Shown in pieces: positions 43,048 through 56,246 of a stretch of DNA of 64,000 nucleotides. Below the pieces are notes generated by a model, which did no database searches, was not told where the DNA came from, and saw only the letters and a list, made by a program, of their open reading frames with translations. Positions within the stretch are counted from its first letter, which is position 1; every line of letters begins with the position of its first letter. The stretch covers positions 3,244,595 to 3,308,594 of the forward strand of contig NC_058197.1 of NCBI RefSeq assembly GCF_907165205.1, read 5' to 3'. A program made the translations under genes and the position numbers. The stretch comes from Coccinella septempunctata. Lineage: Eukaryota > Arthropoda > Insecta > Coleoptera > Coccinellidae.

Positions 43048-43557
43048 TCATTTTATAGGTTTCTCCTTCTTCCTGAAAATCTCAATGTAGTCATTCACAT
43101 TGAAAAGTTTGATATTAGGATCTTCTTTTCTTCTTATAGATGTCATATTCAGAATCTCTTTCAGAATGAAAGACCTCGTCAAGCGTTTTCTCAGATTTCC
43201 GTTCGACACATACTGCTTTTTTTCTCCAACATCGGAATTTATTTTCTTCACGACCTTTTGGCTATGTTCATCTTGATTACCTTCTCTTCTTGCAGCGTGA
43301 GTGTCGGATTTTTTCTGCGGAACTTTTCCTCTTTTTCGTTCTCCTACATGTGACTTCAGAAAATTCCTGATTTGAACTGTTCTCCTCAAGTCAATTTGTT
43401 TAGACTTCAATTTTTCCAATCCCATTCTCAAGATCTTCTTTCTGTCCATCTCGTCTTCCACAATGAAAAAAATATTCAAGTATGAAACGATAAAATTCGA
43501 TAGTATCAAAGTTAAAAAATTTAAACCACAACACAATATTTGCAGCACGAAGCACAT
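43048..43557 (-). CDS. SERTA-like small basic protein (U copy 6)
   Basis: Intact 169-codon frame, internal ATG at base 43449. The only change from the consensus is H13N, in the hydrophobic leader, so the 133-residue form equals the consensus. It is the closest relative of copy 1 (two residue differences), in keeping with the shared flanking variants. Confidence 0.5.
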   Translation of the reverse strand: MCFVLQILCCGLNFLTLILSNFIVSYLNIFFIVEDEMDRKKILRMGLEKLKSKQIDLRRTVQIRNFLKSHVGERKRGKVPQKKSDTHAARREGNQDEHSQKVVKKINSDVGEKKQYVSNGNLRKRLTRSFILKEILNMTSIRRKEDPNIKLFNVNDYIEIFRKKEKPIK

Positions 43558-43561
43558 TCAC

Positions 43562-43598
43562 AACTGAATACTTTGTACATCTACTCCGCTGTTATATA
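43562..43598 (-). promoter_or_regulatory. TATA box and initiator, U copy 6
   Basis: TATATAA (complement of 43592-43598) and TCAGTT (complement of 43562-43567). Confidence 0.6.
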
Positions 43599-44548
43599 GC
43601 CCCTCTACCATCCCTCCCTAGCACCCCACCACCCAATTGCCGTTCCGTCGTCTGATTCGATATTAGATTGCTGTGACTTAAAATTTCTATGGAATCAACG
43701 TATTACATTCGTTCAATTTAACTGTCACACGTCGGACTGTTTGTTGATTTATCCTTAACTTCCTATGACCAATTTTAAAGTGTTACTTTTATTAGTTGTA
43801 TGATGAGCCTTGAGAAAGGAACAAAATAGTTCCGATACGTTGGCGAATTCATAAGAGATTGTTTTTCAACCTGTCCAAATTCCTGCGATATTTTACTTAT
43901 TGTGTTCAATCCATTATTTATGATACCTAAAAAGAACATATAAAATATTTTGTTATTTTGTGATACTTGAGCCTAACACTAAAAATACCTGAAATTATAG
44001 AGTGTTTTATAAAATTATGAGTTTATGAAACATATGCGAATTTATATGATAATTGTCCAGAGTATTTTTCTTACAGAAAGAATATACTATATTACTGTTT
44101 ATTTTTTCAAACGTTTCTGATATTATGAAATGATAAAATATCAACAATTGAAAAGTATAAGTTATCGATACAGATAATAACTATCTGGATAAGCAAGTAT
44201 TGAAGCGCATTAGTATTTCAATTCTTAAGTTTGTTTGAAATCTCGCTGCTCCAAACAATATTTCAAAATTAATAATTTCTAGAGAATTCTTTTTCATCAT
44301 TTACATTCACGTTGTAGATGGTATACACGTTTTTCCTGAGGAAATAAAAACTATAGAAAGAATGTCCCTGAATAGATTTAACGACTCTGATGTATATGCA
44401 GAAATCCATGTAGGTTCCTATATATAAGTACAGAATCGTTATTTTTTATTTTCACCCTAATTATACGGAGAACTACTATCTACTTCATGAATTTCATTTT
44501 CAATGTCTTAACCGGAAAACCGAAAAATTTTGAGTATATAATAATGAA

Positions 44549-44581
<33 letters not shown>

Positions 44582-44960
44582 AATTAAAATGAAGTATTTT
44601 CATATTATGAGAGCTAAAAACTTGGTTTCTTAAAAAACGGCATGGATTCCCCATCGAGTAACATGTGACTCTGGTGACATGACAATGAATTTTCCAAGAT
44701 TTCCAGCTTTCAGTATGCTTTAACGATAGAATGGTGCAACATTCAGGAATTGTTGTCGAAGTCATAATGTATTTTTAACAGCATATCCACCAAAAAATTC
44801 TTTCGTTTCGTACTCTCATCGAAAAAAATTTGTTTGAATGAAAACCTCTATTTTAGTCGAATTATGATCCAGCCTATCCTTACTATGCCCAAAATTGACA
44901 AGGTATTCCTGGATACGGAATATTCTGCTATCGTTTTTCAAAATGGGGAATTATAAGGAA

Positions 44961-46274
44961 ATAACTTGATATTAGTCCGAAAGTCACACTAAAACATTTG
45001 TAAGGCCTCACTATCTCCAAAATTTAAGACGAAAATCGGAAATTATATTCACGCCCAGTACGAAAAGAAGATATTAAAAAAAAATAACCAATGCAAGTGA
45101 CATTCAGTAAAGTGAAAATAAAATATCGCCAAAATAATGTCGAAATTAGACATAGTCAAACTTATGCAAGTTTTTGGCCGTCCAACTTCATTTGCTGTTT
45201 AGATTAGATATTTTATGATTTCTATGCTGATCCGGCTATCGAAAATATACAAAATGATTTTGAAAAGGCCGTTTTATAGAAAAAAGTTCTATTTTGAGAT
45301 GCTGGGGTTCGAACTTAAATCGATAATTAATTGCAATATTTCCGAAAAATGCATCAACAATCAAATATCTTATTTCAGAATACTTCAAATTTCATGCTAT
45401 ACAATTCCTTGTTTTCGCAGGTAGTAATTATGACCAAATCGGTCCGTTGCGGGCGGAAACGTTGAGGGATGGTTTATTGTATTGGTTATACTGTACCTGT
45501 GTTATTTCTGGTTTTTTTTACAGATAAATCCCCTTTGTATTTGTCAAGAGAAATGAGATTTCGATAATTAAGTATGAACGTTGACTCCTATTCTATCTGT
45601 CTATTATATTCGTCAATGTAAACTCTTCTTTGTTTCAGGCTCAGGTAATTTCTTTGAAATTAATTCATTTTAATGAAACATCCTCTACACATCCATATAG
45701 CTCATGGAAAACTTCGAAGAACCGAATAAAAAAGTTACTTTCTTCCGTCATGAATTTTTTTAAATGGATTGCTGAGATTTATTAGAGAAAATAACGAAAA
45801 ATTTTGGTTGCAGTAGCCTTTTTCTTGAGGTTGAAACTGGAATAATAATATTCGCGAGGGTACTGAAGCTGGCATATGGAAAAATGAGAAAACAATATAA
45901 AAAATTACGGTGCGTAGCGTAGCGTTAGATCTATGACGCCATTATAACTAGTGAAACTGGAAAGAGCAAATTTTTCCAATTATCTGTAGGATATAAATAG
46001 TAGATGAATCCCTAAAACAATGTTCTTGAATGACAAAAAAAGCAGGATTGGAAATTATCCTGGTTATAGTGAACCAATGTCTCAATGAATGAGAGGATGA
46101 AATAACTCAAAACAAACGAAATTAATTCAGGAACATAATACACATTGATATAAAAGTGGACAAACAAATCAACAGTTGTTGGTTTTCATATATCTGAGTT
46201 GATTTCGTTTATTTATCGCCCTTATTCGAAGGCTAACTTATTTGATATCCTCCTACTTAATTTTTACTGATAAT
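44961..46274 (-). repeat. U repeat copy 7 (-), unit tail only
   Basis: Joined head to tail with copy 6 at 44960/44961. It covers 1.31 kb of the promoter-distal half and breaks at TTACTGATAAT before the subrepeats. A deletion of about 170 bases near 45507 (against 30030-30190) removes part of the spacer. Together with copy 6 it gives a full unit length of about 3.76 kb. Confidence 0.88.
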
Positions 46275-47735
46275 CAACCGAAATCGCGTCGCTTGAGCTC
46301 AGGCGCAGCGCGAAGTTCTTCAGAACTCCCAAATGTACGAGTAACACTAATTAACGTTCAATTTAACTGCACAGAATTATCAACGTCACCAGAGTGACAT
46401 GCTCTAACTAAATTAATCTATATCTCACTCCACAAGCAATAGAATGTGATAATAATAGCAATACATTAAGGTTTTACAATATAAACCGTTGTCGTTAAGG
46501 AAAGCAACAATATAATACGATATGCAACTTCTATAATACACTTGCGTGTCCTGAGAGTGCTCTCTCCGCTCCTGAATGGGGAAGATGGTCTCTTCGTTAT
46601 GAAATTCTACAAGGTTTCTGTTGTAACAGCTCCACTTGGACTGGATTTCACGAGTAGTTCTAGAAGGCTCGACTCGGACTGTGAGTATACTAGGATTTAT
46701 AGGACTTCTTCCCTACACGATGATTTCAGGGACTTCCTCTTTATACTACGATATGTCTCCCTACACTAGTATATGTCTCCCTACACTAGGATATGCCTCC
46801 CTACACTAGGAGATGTCTCCCTACACTAGGACCCTGTCGATACGAAAGAACGTAAGAACTTAATCCTCACCATATAAGGAAGAATGAGTGACAAACATTG
46901 TATCACAAAAGATGGTTTTATACATACCCAGTTCTTCGGGGGGAACTATTCAAATCTAACGTGAATCCACCAAATCTTTCCAAGCTCGAATATGCAATTA
47001 GACAACCAGAACCTCGGTTCTATCACAATCAACGTAGGATGCTCTCAACTAATGCTTCCAATCAACGAATTTCACGGCAATAGCTGGTAATGGAGGGAAA
47101 ATAACACACAATAAGGAATTTGCCGAACAACGTACGACGAACATACCTTTATGAAGAAAAACTTCACGTGCCACAGCGAAGAAAACTCTCGATCAATCCT
47201 CCTTAAGGAGATACGCCAATATAGAATCCAAATAAACCAGTTCGGCAGCAGATCACACAGATATCCGAAGATTAATCCCACAAATGGACGATTTTAATTA
47301 TCGAAAACTCCAGAAATTCCTGATGGATACCTCCAAACTTACAAAATGGCTAATCACATAGAAAACTCATCTGACGCTGTCTAACCTTCAAAATTCTGTG
47401 AGCACGGAAAACTAAACTAAAACGTCAAGATCTAACCCCCACTTGACCGGTAGCGGTAAAATAACAGTAGGCCGATCGCCCCACATCGACATAACCTGCA
47501 AATTCAATTCGTACCGTATATATTGATGGTATTTGAAACCGTTACAAATTGTTATGAGCTATATGTTGTTACACTTTTTTGCCTCAATTGGAAGCAATGA
47601 ATCGAGGGAGTAGATCGAACAGTGCGCTGGATGAAGCGTACTGGATCTCGCCTTTTCAATTTCTTTTTACCTCATATTGTATTTGATTGATTATTTCTAA
47701 TTCATGAAATTGAATAAAGACCTTTATTATTATGA
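46275..47735 (-). other. Unassigned region, possible LTR fragment
   Basis: Not related to U. On the - strand a TGTAACGG start lies at 47546 and a TATAAAA box at about 46916-46922, some 624 bases downstream, which would suit an LTR U3. The other end (46275) does not show a CA terminus, and no gag/pol adjoins. No gene is supported. Bases 47547-47735 up to the Dong 3' end are also unassigned. Confidence 0.35.
46751..46830 (+). repeat. 20-bp minisatellite, four units
   Basis: ATATGTCTCCCTACACTAGG repeated exactly four times with one to two changes per unit. Confidence 0.9.
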
Positions 47736-50225
47736 CTTTAGCCTTGCGGCTTTCACACTCCTCTCCAGAGGAAAATTCACTTATCCCAGATATCTCAGAT
47801 ATCAAAAGGATTAAGCTCTGTTGGAGCCCTTTCCAGGTTGTCGGGCTCGTGGTGGTGGTCGGGTCCGGGTCGCTCCTCGCCTCCCTGCTGTAGGCTGGAT
47901 TCCTGCTCCACCCGCACTTCCTGTCGGCGCAGACGGTGTTCCTCTGCATTCCCCATGTACTTGCGTACAGTTCTCGCCGTTCCGAGCAGTACCGCCTTCT
48001 GCATGACTCTATAGATATTTTCGTCCAACTGAAGTTTCCTCAAGTTCTCTAGTAGTTTCTTCGGTATCAGGCCTGTAGATGAAATGACAATAGGGATGGT
48101 CTTGATATCTTTCAGCTTCCACTGTCTTCTGGTCTGTTCCTCGAGATCTCTGTATTTTGAAATTTTTTCAGTGTGCCTATCTAGAAGATTGTTATTATTT
48201 GGAATTGCCACGTCGATGAATAGTGCTCTGTCCTCATCCTTATTGAGCAATATGAGGTCTGGTCTATTGTGGGTTATTTTTCGGTCTGTGAGAACCGTGC
48301 GATCCCAGTAGAGCTTGTGATGGTCGTTTTCCAGCACAGCATCCGGATGGTAATTGTAATAAGGAACCTTTTTCGAAGTTAGAAGTTGGTGTTTTAGTGC
48401 CAATTCTTGGTGAAGAATCTTGGCAACAGCATCATGTCTATTTTTGTACTCCGTGCCCGCGAACTTCTGACATCCCCCGGTGATGTGCTGGATAGTTTCA
48501 TGTGTCTCACAGCCATAACGACAGCTATCGTTCGCCACTGAGGCATCCTTGGCGATGTACTTCATGTAATTTCTTGTTGGAATCGCCTGATCCTGGATGG
48601 CGAGCATGAAGCCCTCTGTTTCAGGAAACAACCTTCCGGAAGTCAACCAGTAGTTCGACGCAGATATGTCGAAGTAATCATTGTTGACCTCGTTCTGGTG
48701 CCTCCCATGCAAAGGTTTGCCAATCAGTTTCTGCATTTTACTTTCTGCAGAGTGTTCGACTGTTTCCAAGTGATCCTGTTGTAGCTTTAATGGTGTAGAA
48801 CTATCAGCAACACGAACTACTCGATGGAGTTCTGACGAAGCTGCCTTGCTCAAGAAATATTTTCGAAGTCCTTCAATTTCCTGGGACATACGGTTGGACA
48901 AATCAACAATTCCTCTACCCCCAAGATGTCGTGGCAGCTCGGTCCGTTCTATTGAGCTTTAGGGGTGATGTTTATTGTGTTTAGTCAGCATCGTCCTTAT
49001 TCTTCTCTGTAAAGCTGCTAAATCGGTGGTCGTCCAAGAGATAATACCAAAAGAATAGCTCAGCGCTGAGCAAGCGTAGGTGTTAATCGCTTTTATCAGA
49101 TTCTTGCTGTTAAGACCAGTTCTCATTATCCTCCTCAATCTTCGGGTGAACTCCTCCGCTAATTCTTTCTTCATCTGGGTCTGATTGATTTTTCTTGCCT
49201 GTTTTATGCCTAGATACTTGTATGTGTCTCCTTCCTTTAATGCTTCAATTTCTGCACCTTCCTTGAGTTTGAACGAACCATCTTCTATTTTCCCTCTCGT
49301 TATGTTAAGCAGTCGACATTTTCAAGTCCAAACTTCATTTTGATGTCTTCCGAGAATCCTTCCACCATTTTCAGCATCAGTTGCATTTGTTTTTTGGTAG
49401 ATGCGAAGAGTTTCAAGTCGTCCATGTAAAGGAGATGATTCAGTTTCATCATAGTTCTACTGTAGCTCTTGATGGAAAATCCGTAGTCCGTAGAATTCAA
49501 TCTATGAGACAAGGGATTCAGGGCCATGCAGACCCACAGAGGGCTCAGCGAGTCTCCTTGGAAAATTCCGCGTCTTATTGGAATAGGTCCTGTTGTAATG
49601 GAGCAATCTGCTGCTTTTATTTGAAGACTAGTACGCCAGGTTGACATGGCGTTTTTCAGGAATTTAACAATATTGGGATCTACCTTGTAAATCTTCAAGA
49701 TCGTCAAGAGCCATTCGTGAGGTATAGAATCGAATGCTTTTTTGTAGTCTATGTACGCAGCGTAAAGATTCCTTCGCTTGGAGAACGCTTGATTGCAGAT
49801 AACTGAATCTATTATTAGTTGTTCTTTGCATCTTCGGCTGTCTTTGGTGCATCCTTTCTGTTGCATGGCGATGATGTTATTCCTTTCGCAATGGTTGTGA
49901 ATTCGGTTTGAAATGCACGATGTGATTAATTTGTACATCGTTGGAAGACATGTGATTGGTCGGTACTTGGATGGGTCTTTTGTATTCCTTTGGTCTTTAG
50001 GTAACAAGAATGTTGTGCCATGTGTAAGGAATACTGGCATTCTTTCAGGATTTTCAATGACATCATTTATTGCGGAGGTCAATTTGTCATGCATGATCCA
50101 AAGTTTCTTGATCCAGAAGTTCTGTAATCCATCAGGCCCAGGTGCTTTCCAGTTGTGCAGTCCTCTGATAGCTGATTTTACTTCTTCAATTGTGATCATG
50201 TCATGCTGCATCGGCTCATATTTTA
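47736..50225 (-). mobile_element. Dong/R4-like LINE, 5'-truncated
   Basis: The 3' end lies in TTATTATTATGAC at 47736; the 5' end stops at …TTTTATAGCT and joins the interior of a U copy at 50226 over a short shared AGCTGTTT-like overlap rather than in a TAA tract. About 2.5 kb of the 4.0-kb family is present. Confidence 0.85.
47795..50213 (-). pseudogene. Dong/R4-like reverse transcriptase and endonuclease, broken
   Basis: Reverse transcriptase motifs YRPITCLPTMYKLITS, YAAYIDYKKAFDSIP, RRGIFQGDSLSPLW and LLYMDDLKLFA are present, then the CCHC knuckle and RPDLILLNKDEDRALFIDVAIP. It keeps the bases deleted from the full-length copy near 22945. Breaks: a single-base deletion near 49312 (GLENVDC for GLEKCRL) and a CCC-TAA stop near 48959. 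Complementary defects in the two copies allow the intact family layout to be inferred. Confidence 0.8.
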
Positions 50226-51827
50226 TAGCTGTTTAGATTAGATATTTTATGATTTCTACGCTGATCCGGCTATCGAAAATATTCAAAATGATTTTGAAAA
50301 GGCCGTTTTATAGAAAAAAGTTCTATTTTGAGATGCTGGGGTTCGAACATAAATCGATAATTAATTGCAATATTTCCGAAAAATGCATCAACAATCAAAT
50401 ATCTTATTTCAAAATACTTCAAAGTTCATGCTATACAATTCCTCGTTTTCGCAGGTAGTAATTATGACCAAATCGGTCCGTTGCGGGCGGAAACGTTGAG
50501 GGATGGTTTATTGTATTGGTTATACTGTACCTGTGTTATTCTGTACCTGTCACCTAGTCAAAGTAACAAATATTTTACTGTATACTTCAAAACGTCAATA
50601 GTTTTGAATAGGGTTTTTTTTTGCTTATCAAGAAATAGTAGTCCCGTAGATCAGTTATGGCACTTTTTTGGTTTCCATGATATTGTTCTGGTTTTTTTAC
50701 AGATAAATCCCCTTTGTATTTGTCAAGAGAAATGAGATTTCGATAATTAAGTATGAACGTTGACTTCTATTCTATCTGTCTATTATATTCGTCAATGTAA
50801 ACTGTTCTTTGTTTCAGGCTCAGGTAATTTCTTTTGAAATTAATTCATTTTAATGAAACATCCTCTACACATCCATATAGCTCATGGAAAACTTCGAAAA
50901 ACCGAATAAAAAAGTTACAAATTTCGGTGCGTAGCGTAGCGTTAGATCTATGACGACATTATAACTAGTGAAACTGAAAAGAGCAAATTTTTCCAATTAT
51001 CTGTAGGATATAAATAGTAGATGAATCCCTAAAACAATGTTCTTGAATCACAAAAAAGAGCAGGATTGGAAATTATCCTGGTTATAGTGAACCAATGTCT
51101 CAATAAATGAGAGGATGAAATAACTCAAAACAAACGAAATTAATTCAGGAACATAATACACATTGATATAAGAGTGGACAAACAAATCAACAGTTGTTGG
51201 TTTTCATATATCTGAGTTGATTTCGTTCATTTATCGCCCTTATTCGAAGGCTCACTTATTCGATATCCTCTTACTTAATTTTTACTGATAATTAGTATAT
51301 CTGGTCATATTTTGAATTTCTAATTTTTTTTATACCGTACTTGGAACGGGACCTAACGTTGTCTTTTGAGTACACCTAACAATTTTTAATTTTTTTTCAA
51401 ACCTAATGTTTCATTTAGAATACACTCTATATCATAAATGATTCATTATATCAGACTTGCACTCTGAATTCATACATAACCTATTGCTTGATCGCAGGTC
51501 AAGAAGCGTTCAGTGGATTTTTTTTGCATAGTACTTGAAACAGTACTAACTGTTAACTTTTATGATTCCCTATCAATTTTTATTTGTTTTAAAAATTAAT
51601 GTTTCATTAAGAATATGCTGTAAATTCAAATATCAGACTTGCACTCCAATATTATGAATTTTCTATTTCTTGATCGCAGGTCAAGGAGCGTTCAGTCTTT
51701 TACGCATAGAACTTAAAACAGTACTGTTGTCTTTTCTCTACATCTAACAATTTTCAATTTTTTTCGAAGTTGATATTTCATTTTGAATATAGAGCGCGGG
51801 CTGGAGTTACAAATCCTACAAAAGTTT

Positions 51828-52337
51828 TCATTTTATAGGTTTCTCCTTCTTCCTAAAAATCTCAATGTAGTCATTCACATTGAAAAGTTTGATATTAGGA
51901 TCTTCTTCTCTTCTAATAGATGTCATATTCAGAATCTCCTTCAGAATGAAAGACCTCGTCAAGCGTTTTCTCAGATTTCCGTTCGACACATACTGCTTTT
52001 TTTCTCCAACATCGGAATTTATTTTCTTCACGACTTTTTGGCTATGTTCATCTTGATTACCTTCTCTTCTTGCAGCGTGAGTGTCGGATTTTTTCTGCGG
52101 AACTTTTCCTCTTTTTCGTTCTCCTACATGTGACTTCAGAAAATTCCTGATTTGAACTGTTCTCCTCAAGTCAATTTGTTTAGACTTCAATTTTTCCAAT
52201 CCCATTCTCAAGATCTTCTTTCTGTCCATCTCGTCTTCCACAATGAAAAAAATATTTAAGTATGAAACGATAAAATTCGATAGTATCAAAGTAAAAAAAT
52301 GTAAACCACAACACAATATTTGCAACACGAAGCACAT
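51828..52337 (-). CDS. SERTA-like small basic protein (U copy 8)
   Basis: Intact 169-codon frame, internal ATG at base 52229. Changes from the consensus are L15F in the leader and K144E in the C-terminal basic region. The SERTA-like core is unchanged. Confidence 0.5.
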   Translation of the reverse strand: MCFVLQILCCGLHFFTLILSNFIVSYLNIFFIVEDEMDRKKILRMGLEKLKSKQIDLRRTVQIRNFLKSHVGERKRGKVPQKKSDTHAARREGNQDEHSQKVVKKINSDVGEKKQYVSNGNLRKRLTRSFILKEILNMTSIRREEDPNIKLFNVNDYIEIFRKKEKPIK

Positions 52338-52341
52338 TCAC

Positions 52342-52378
52342 AACTGAATACTTTGTACATCTACTCCGCTGTTATATA
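52342..52378 (-). promoter_or_regulatory. TATA box and initiator, U copy 8
   Basis: TATATAA (complement of 52372-52378) and TCAGTT (complement of 52342-52347). Confidence 0.6.
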
Positions 52379-55300
52379 GCCCCTCTACCATCCCTCCCTA
52401 GCACCCCACCACCCAATTGCCCGTTCCGTCGTCTGATTCGATATTAGATTGCTGTGACTTAAAATTTCTATGGAATCAACGTATTACATTCGTTCAATTT
52501 AACGATCACACGTCGGACTGTTTGTTGATTTATCCTTAACTTCCTATGACCAATTTTAAAGTGTTACTTTTATTAGTTGTATGATGAGCCTTGAGTAAGG
52601 AACAAAATAGTTCCGAAACGTTGGCGAATTCATAAGAGATTGTTTTTCAACCTGTCCAAATTCCTGCGATATTTTACTTATTGTGTTCAATCCATTATTT
52701 ATGATACCTAAAGAGAACATATAAAATGTTTTGTTATTTTGTGATACTTGAGCCTAACACTAAAAATACCTAAAATTATAGAGTGTTTCATATAATTATG
52801 AGTTTATGAAACATATGCGAATTTAAATGATAATTGTCCAGATTATTTTTCTTACAGAAAGAATATACTATATTACTGTTTATTTTTTCAAACGTTTCTG
52901 ATATTATGAAATGATAAAATATCAACAATTGAAAAGTATAAGTTATCGATACAGATAATAACTATCTGGATAAGCAAGTATTGAAGCGCATTAGTATTTC
53001 AATTCTTAAGTTTGTTTCAAATCTCGCTGCTCCAAACAATATTTCAAAATTAATAATTTCTAGAGAATTCTTTTTCATCATTTACATTCACGTTGTAGAT
53101 GGTATACACGTTTTTCCTGAGGAAATAAAAACTATAGAAAGAATGTTTCTGAATAGATTTAACGACTCTGATGTATATGCAGAAATCCATGTAGGTTCCT
53201 ATATATAAGTACAGAATCGTTATTTTTTATTTTCACCCTAATTATACGGAGCACTACTATCTACTTCATGAATTTCATTTTCAATGTCTTAACCGGGAAA
53301 CCGAAAAATTTTGAGTATATAATAATGAATAAATAAATAAATAAATAAATAAAATGAAATATTCTCATACTATAAGAGCTAAAAACTTGGTTTCTTAAAA
53401 AACGGCATGGATTCTCCATCGAGTAACATGTGACTCTGGTGACATGACATAGAATTTTCCAAGATTTTCAGCTTTCAGTATGCTTTAACGATAGGAATTT
53501 TTGTCGAAGTCATAATGTATTTTTAACAGCATATCCACCAAAAAATTCTTTCGTTTCGTACTTTCATCGAAAAAAATTTGTTTAAATAAAAACCTCTATT
53601 TTAGTCGAATTATGATCCATCCTATCCTTACTATGCCCAAAATTGACAAGGTATTCCTGGATACGGAATATTCTGCTATCGTTTTTCAAAATGGGGAATT
53701 ATACGGAAATAACTTGATATTAGTCCGAAAGTCACACTAAAACATTTGTAAGGCCTCACTATCTCCAAAATTTAAGACGGAAATCGGAAATTATATTCAC
53801 GCCCAGTACGAAAAAAAGATATTAAAAAAAAACAACCAATGCAAGTGACATTCAGTAAAGTGAAAATAAAATATCGCCAAAATAATGTCGAAATTAGACA
53901 TAGTCAAACTTATGCAAGTTTTTGGCCATCCAACTTCATTTGCTGTTTAGATTAGATATTTTATGATTTCTATGCTGATCCGGCTATCGAAAATATTCAA
54001 AATGATTTTGAAAAGGCCGTTTTATAGAAAAAAGTTCTATTTTGAGATGCTGGGGTTCGAACATAAATCGATAATTACTTGCAATATTTCCGAAAAATGT
54101 ATCAACAATCAAATATCTTATTTCAAAATACTTCAAAGTTCATGCTATACAATTCCTTGTTTTCGCAGGTAGTAATTATGACCAAATCGGTCCGTTGCAG
54201 GCGGAAACGTTGATTGATGGTCTATTGTATTGGTTATACTGTACCTGTGTTATTCTGTACCTGTCACCTAGTCAAAGTAACAAATATTTTACTGTATACT
54301 TCAATACGTCAATGGTTTTGAATAGGGTTTTTTTTGCTTATCAAGAAATAGTAGTCCCGTAGATCAGTTATGGCACTTTTTTGGTTTCCATGATATTGTT
54401 CTGGTTTTTTTGACAGATAAATCCCCTTTGTATTTGTCAAGAGAAATGAGATTTCGATAATTAAGTATGAACGTTGACTTCTTTTCTATCTGTCTATCAT
54501 ATTCGTCAATGTAAACTGTTCTTTGTTTCAGGCTCAGGTAATTTATTTTGAAATTAATTCATTTTAATGAAACATCCTCTACACATCCATATAGCTCATG
54601 GAAAACTTCGAAAAACCGAATAAAAAAGTTACTTTCTTCCGTCATGAATTTCTTAAAATGGATTGCTGAAATTTATTAGAGAAAATAACGAAAAATTTTG
54701 GTTGCAGTAGCCTTTTTCTTGAGGTTGAAACTGGAATAATAATATTCGCGAGAGTACTGAAGCTGGCATATGGAATAATGAGAAAACAATATAAAAAATT
54801 ACGGTGCGTAGCGCAGCGTTAGATCTATGACGCCATTATAACTAGTGAAACTGAAAAGAGCAAATTTTTCCAATTATCTGTAGGATATAAATAGTAGATG
54901 AATCCCTAAAACAATGTTCTTGAATGACAAAAAAAAGCAGGATTGGAAATTATCCTGGTTATAGTGAACCAATATCTCAATAAATGAGAGGATGAAATAA
55001 CTCAAAACAAACGAAATTAATTCAGGAACATAATACACATTGATATAAAAGTGGACAAACAAATAAACAGTTGTTGGTTTTCATATATCTGAGTTGATTT
55101 CGTTCATTTATCGCCCTTATTCGAAGGCTCACTTATTTGATATCCTCCTACTTAATTTTTACTGATAATTAGTTTATCTGGTCATATTTTGAAGTTTAAA
55201 TTTTTTTTATACCGTACTTGGAACGGGACCTAACGTTGTCTTTTGAGTACACCTAACAATTTTTAATTTTTTTTCAAACGTAATGTTTCATTTAGAATAC

Positions 55301-55695
55301 ACTCTATATTCATTATATCAGACTTGCACTCTGAATTCATACATAACCTATTGCTTGATTGCAGGTCAAGAAGCGTTCAGTGGATTTTTTTTTGCATAGT
55401 ACTTGAAACAGTACTAACTGTTAACTTTTATGATTCCCTATCAATTTTTATTTGTTTTAAAAATTAATGTTTCATTAAGAATATGCTGTAAATTCAAATA
55501 TCAGACTTGCACTCCAATATTATGAATTTTCTATTTCTTGATCGCAGGTCAAGGAGCGTTCAGTCTTTTACGCATAGTATTTAAAACAGTACTGTTGTCT
55601 TTTCTCTACATCTAACAATTTTCAATTTTTTTCGAAGGTAATATTTCATTTTGAATATAGAGCGCGGGCTGGAGTTACAAATCCTACAAAAGTTT

Positions 55696-56205
55696 TCATT
55701 TTATAGGTTTCTCCTTCTTCCTAAAAATCTCAATGTAGTCATTCACATTGAAAAGTTTGATATTAGGATCTTCTTTTCTTCTAATAGATGTCATATTCAG
55801 AATCTCCTTCAGAATGAAAGACCTCGTCAAGCGTTTTCTCAGATTTCCGTTCGACACATACTGCTTTTTTTCTCCAACATCGGAATTTATTTTCTTCACG
55901 ACTTTTTGGCTATGTTCATCTTGATTACCTTCTCTTCTTGCAGCGTGAGTGTCGGATTTTTTCTGCGGAACTTTTCCTCTTTTTCGTTCTCCTACTAGTG
56001 ACTTCAGAAAATTCCTGATTTGAACTGATCTCCTCGAGTCAATTTGTTTAGACTTCAATTTTTGCAATCCCATTATCAAGATCTTCTTTTTGTCCATCTC
56101 GTCTTCCACAATGAAAAAAATATTTAAGTATGAAACGATAAAATTCGATAGTATCAAAGTTGAAAAATGTAAACCACAACACAATATTTGCAGCACGAAG
56201 CACAT
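55696..56205 (-). CDS. SERTA-like small basic protein (U copy 9)
   Basis: Intact 169-codon frame, internal ATG at base 56097. It is a diverged copy, and its changes cluster in the putative SERTA segment: R39K, R44I, E48Q, L57S, T60S and H70L, with L15S in the leader. L57S replaces a core Leu of LRRTV, so either this copy has drifted or the segment tolerates change. No stop has appeared. Confidence 0.48.
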   Translation of the reverse strand: MCFVLQILCCGLHFSTLILSNFIVSYLNIFFIVEDEMDKKKILIMGLQKLKSKQIDSRRSVQIRNFLKSLVGERKRGKVPQKKSDTHAARREGNQDEHSQKVVKKINSDVGEKKQYVSNGNLRKRLTRSFILKEILNMTSIRRKEDPNIKLFNVNDYIEIFRKKEKPIK

Positions 56206-56209
56206 TCAC

Positions 56210-56246
56210 AACTGAATACTTTGTACATCTACTCCGCTGTTATATA
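56210..56246 (-). promoter_or_regulatory. TATA box and initiator, U copy 9
   Basis: TATATAA (complement of 56240-56246) and TCAGTT (complement of 56210-56215); the sequence just upstream differs slightly (AGCACGTC for AGCCCCTC). Confidence 0.6.

Larger units (their letters stand above)
42206..44960 (-). repeat. U repeat copy 6 (-) with (TTA)n joint
   Basis: A TAA-type tract at 42206-42231, then U from the same truncation point as copy 1. Subrepeats, gene (43048-43557), promoter, spacer, (TAAA)n (44546-44578) and unit start follow, the unit start at 44960 directly joined to the next U. Diagnostic variants (GCGGTCTGG, CAGTACTGATGTC, TTTGAAATC, CCGGAAAACC) are shared only with copy 1. Confidence 0.88.
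50226..53708 (-). repeat. U repeat copy 8 (-)
   Basis: Starts inside the unit tail (TGTTTAGATTAGATATT), then runs through the antisense 69-codon frame (50249-50458), subrepeats, gene (51828-52337), promoter, (TAAA)n (53326-53352) and unit start, which joins copy 9 at 53708/53709. About 220 bases present near 17950-18120 are deleted near 50922. The MTSTT frame is broken here by a deletion near 53492. Confidence 0.88.
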
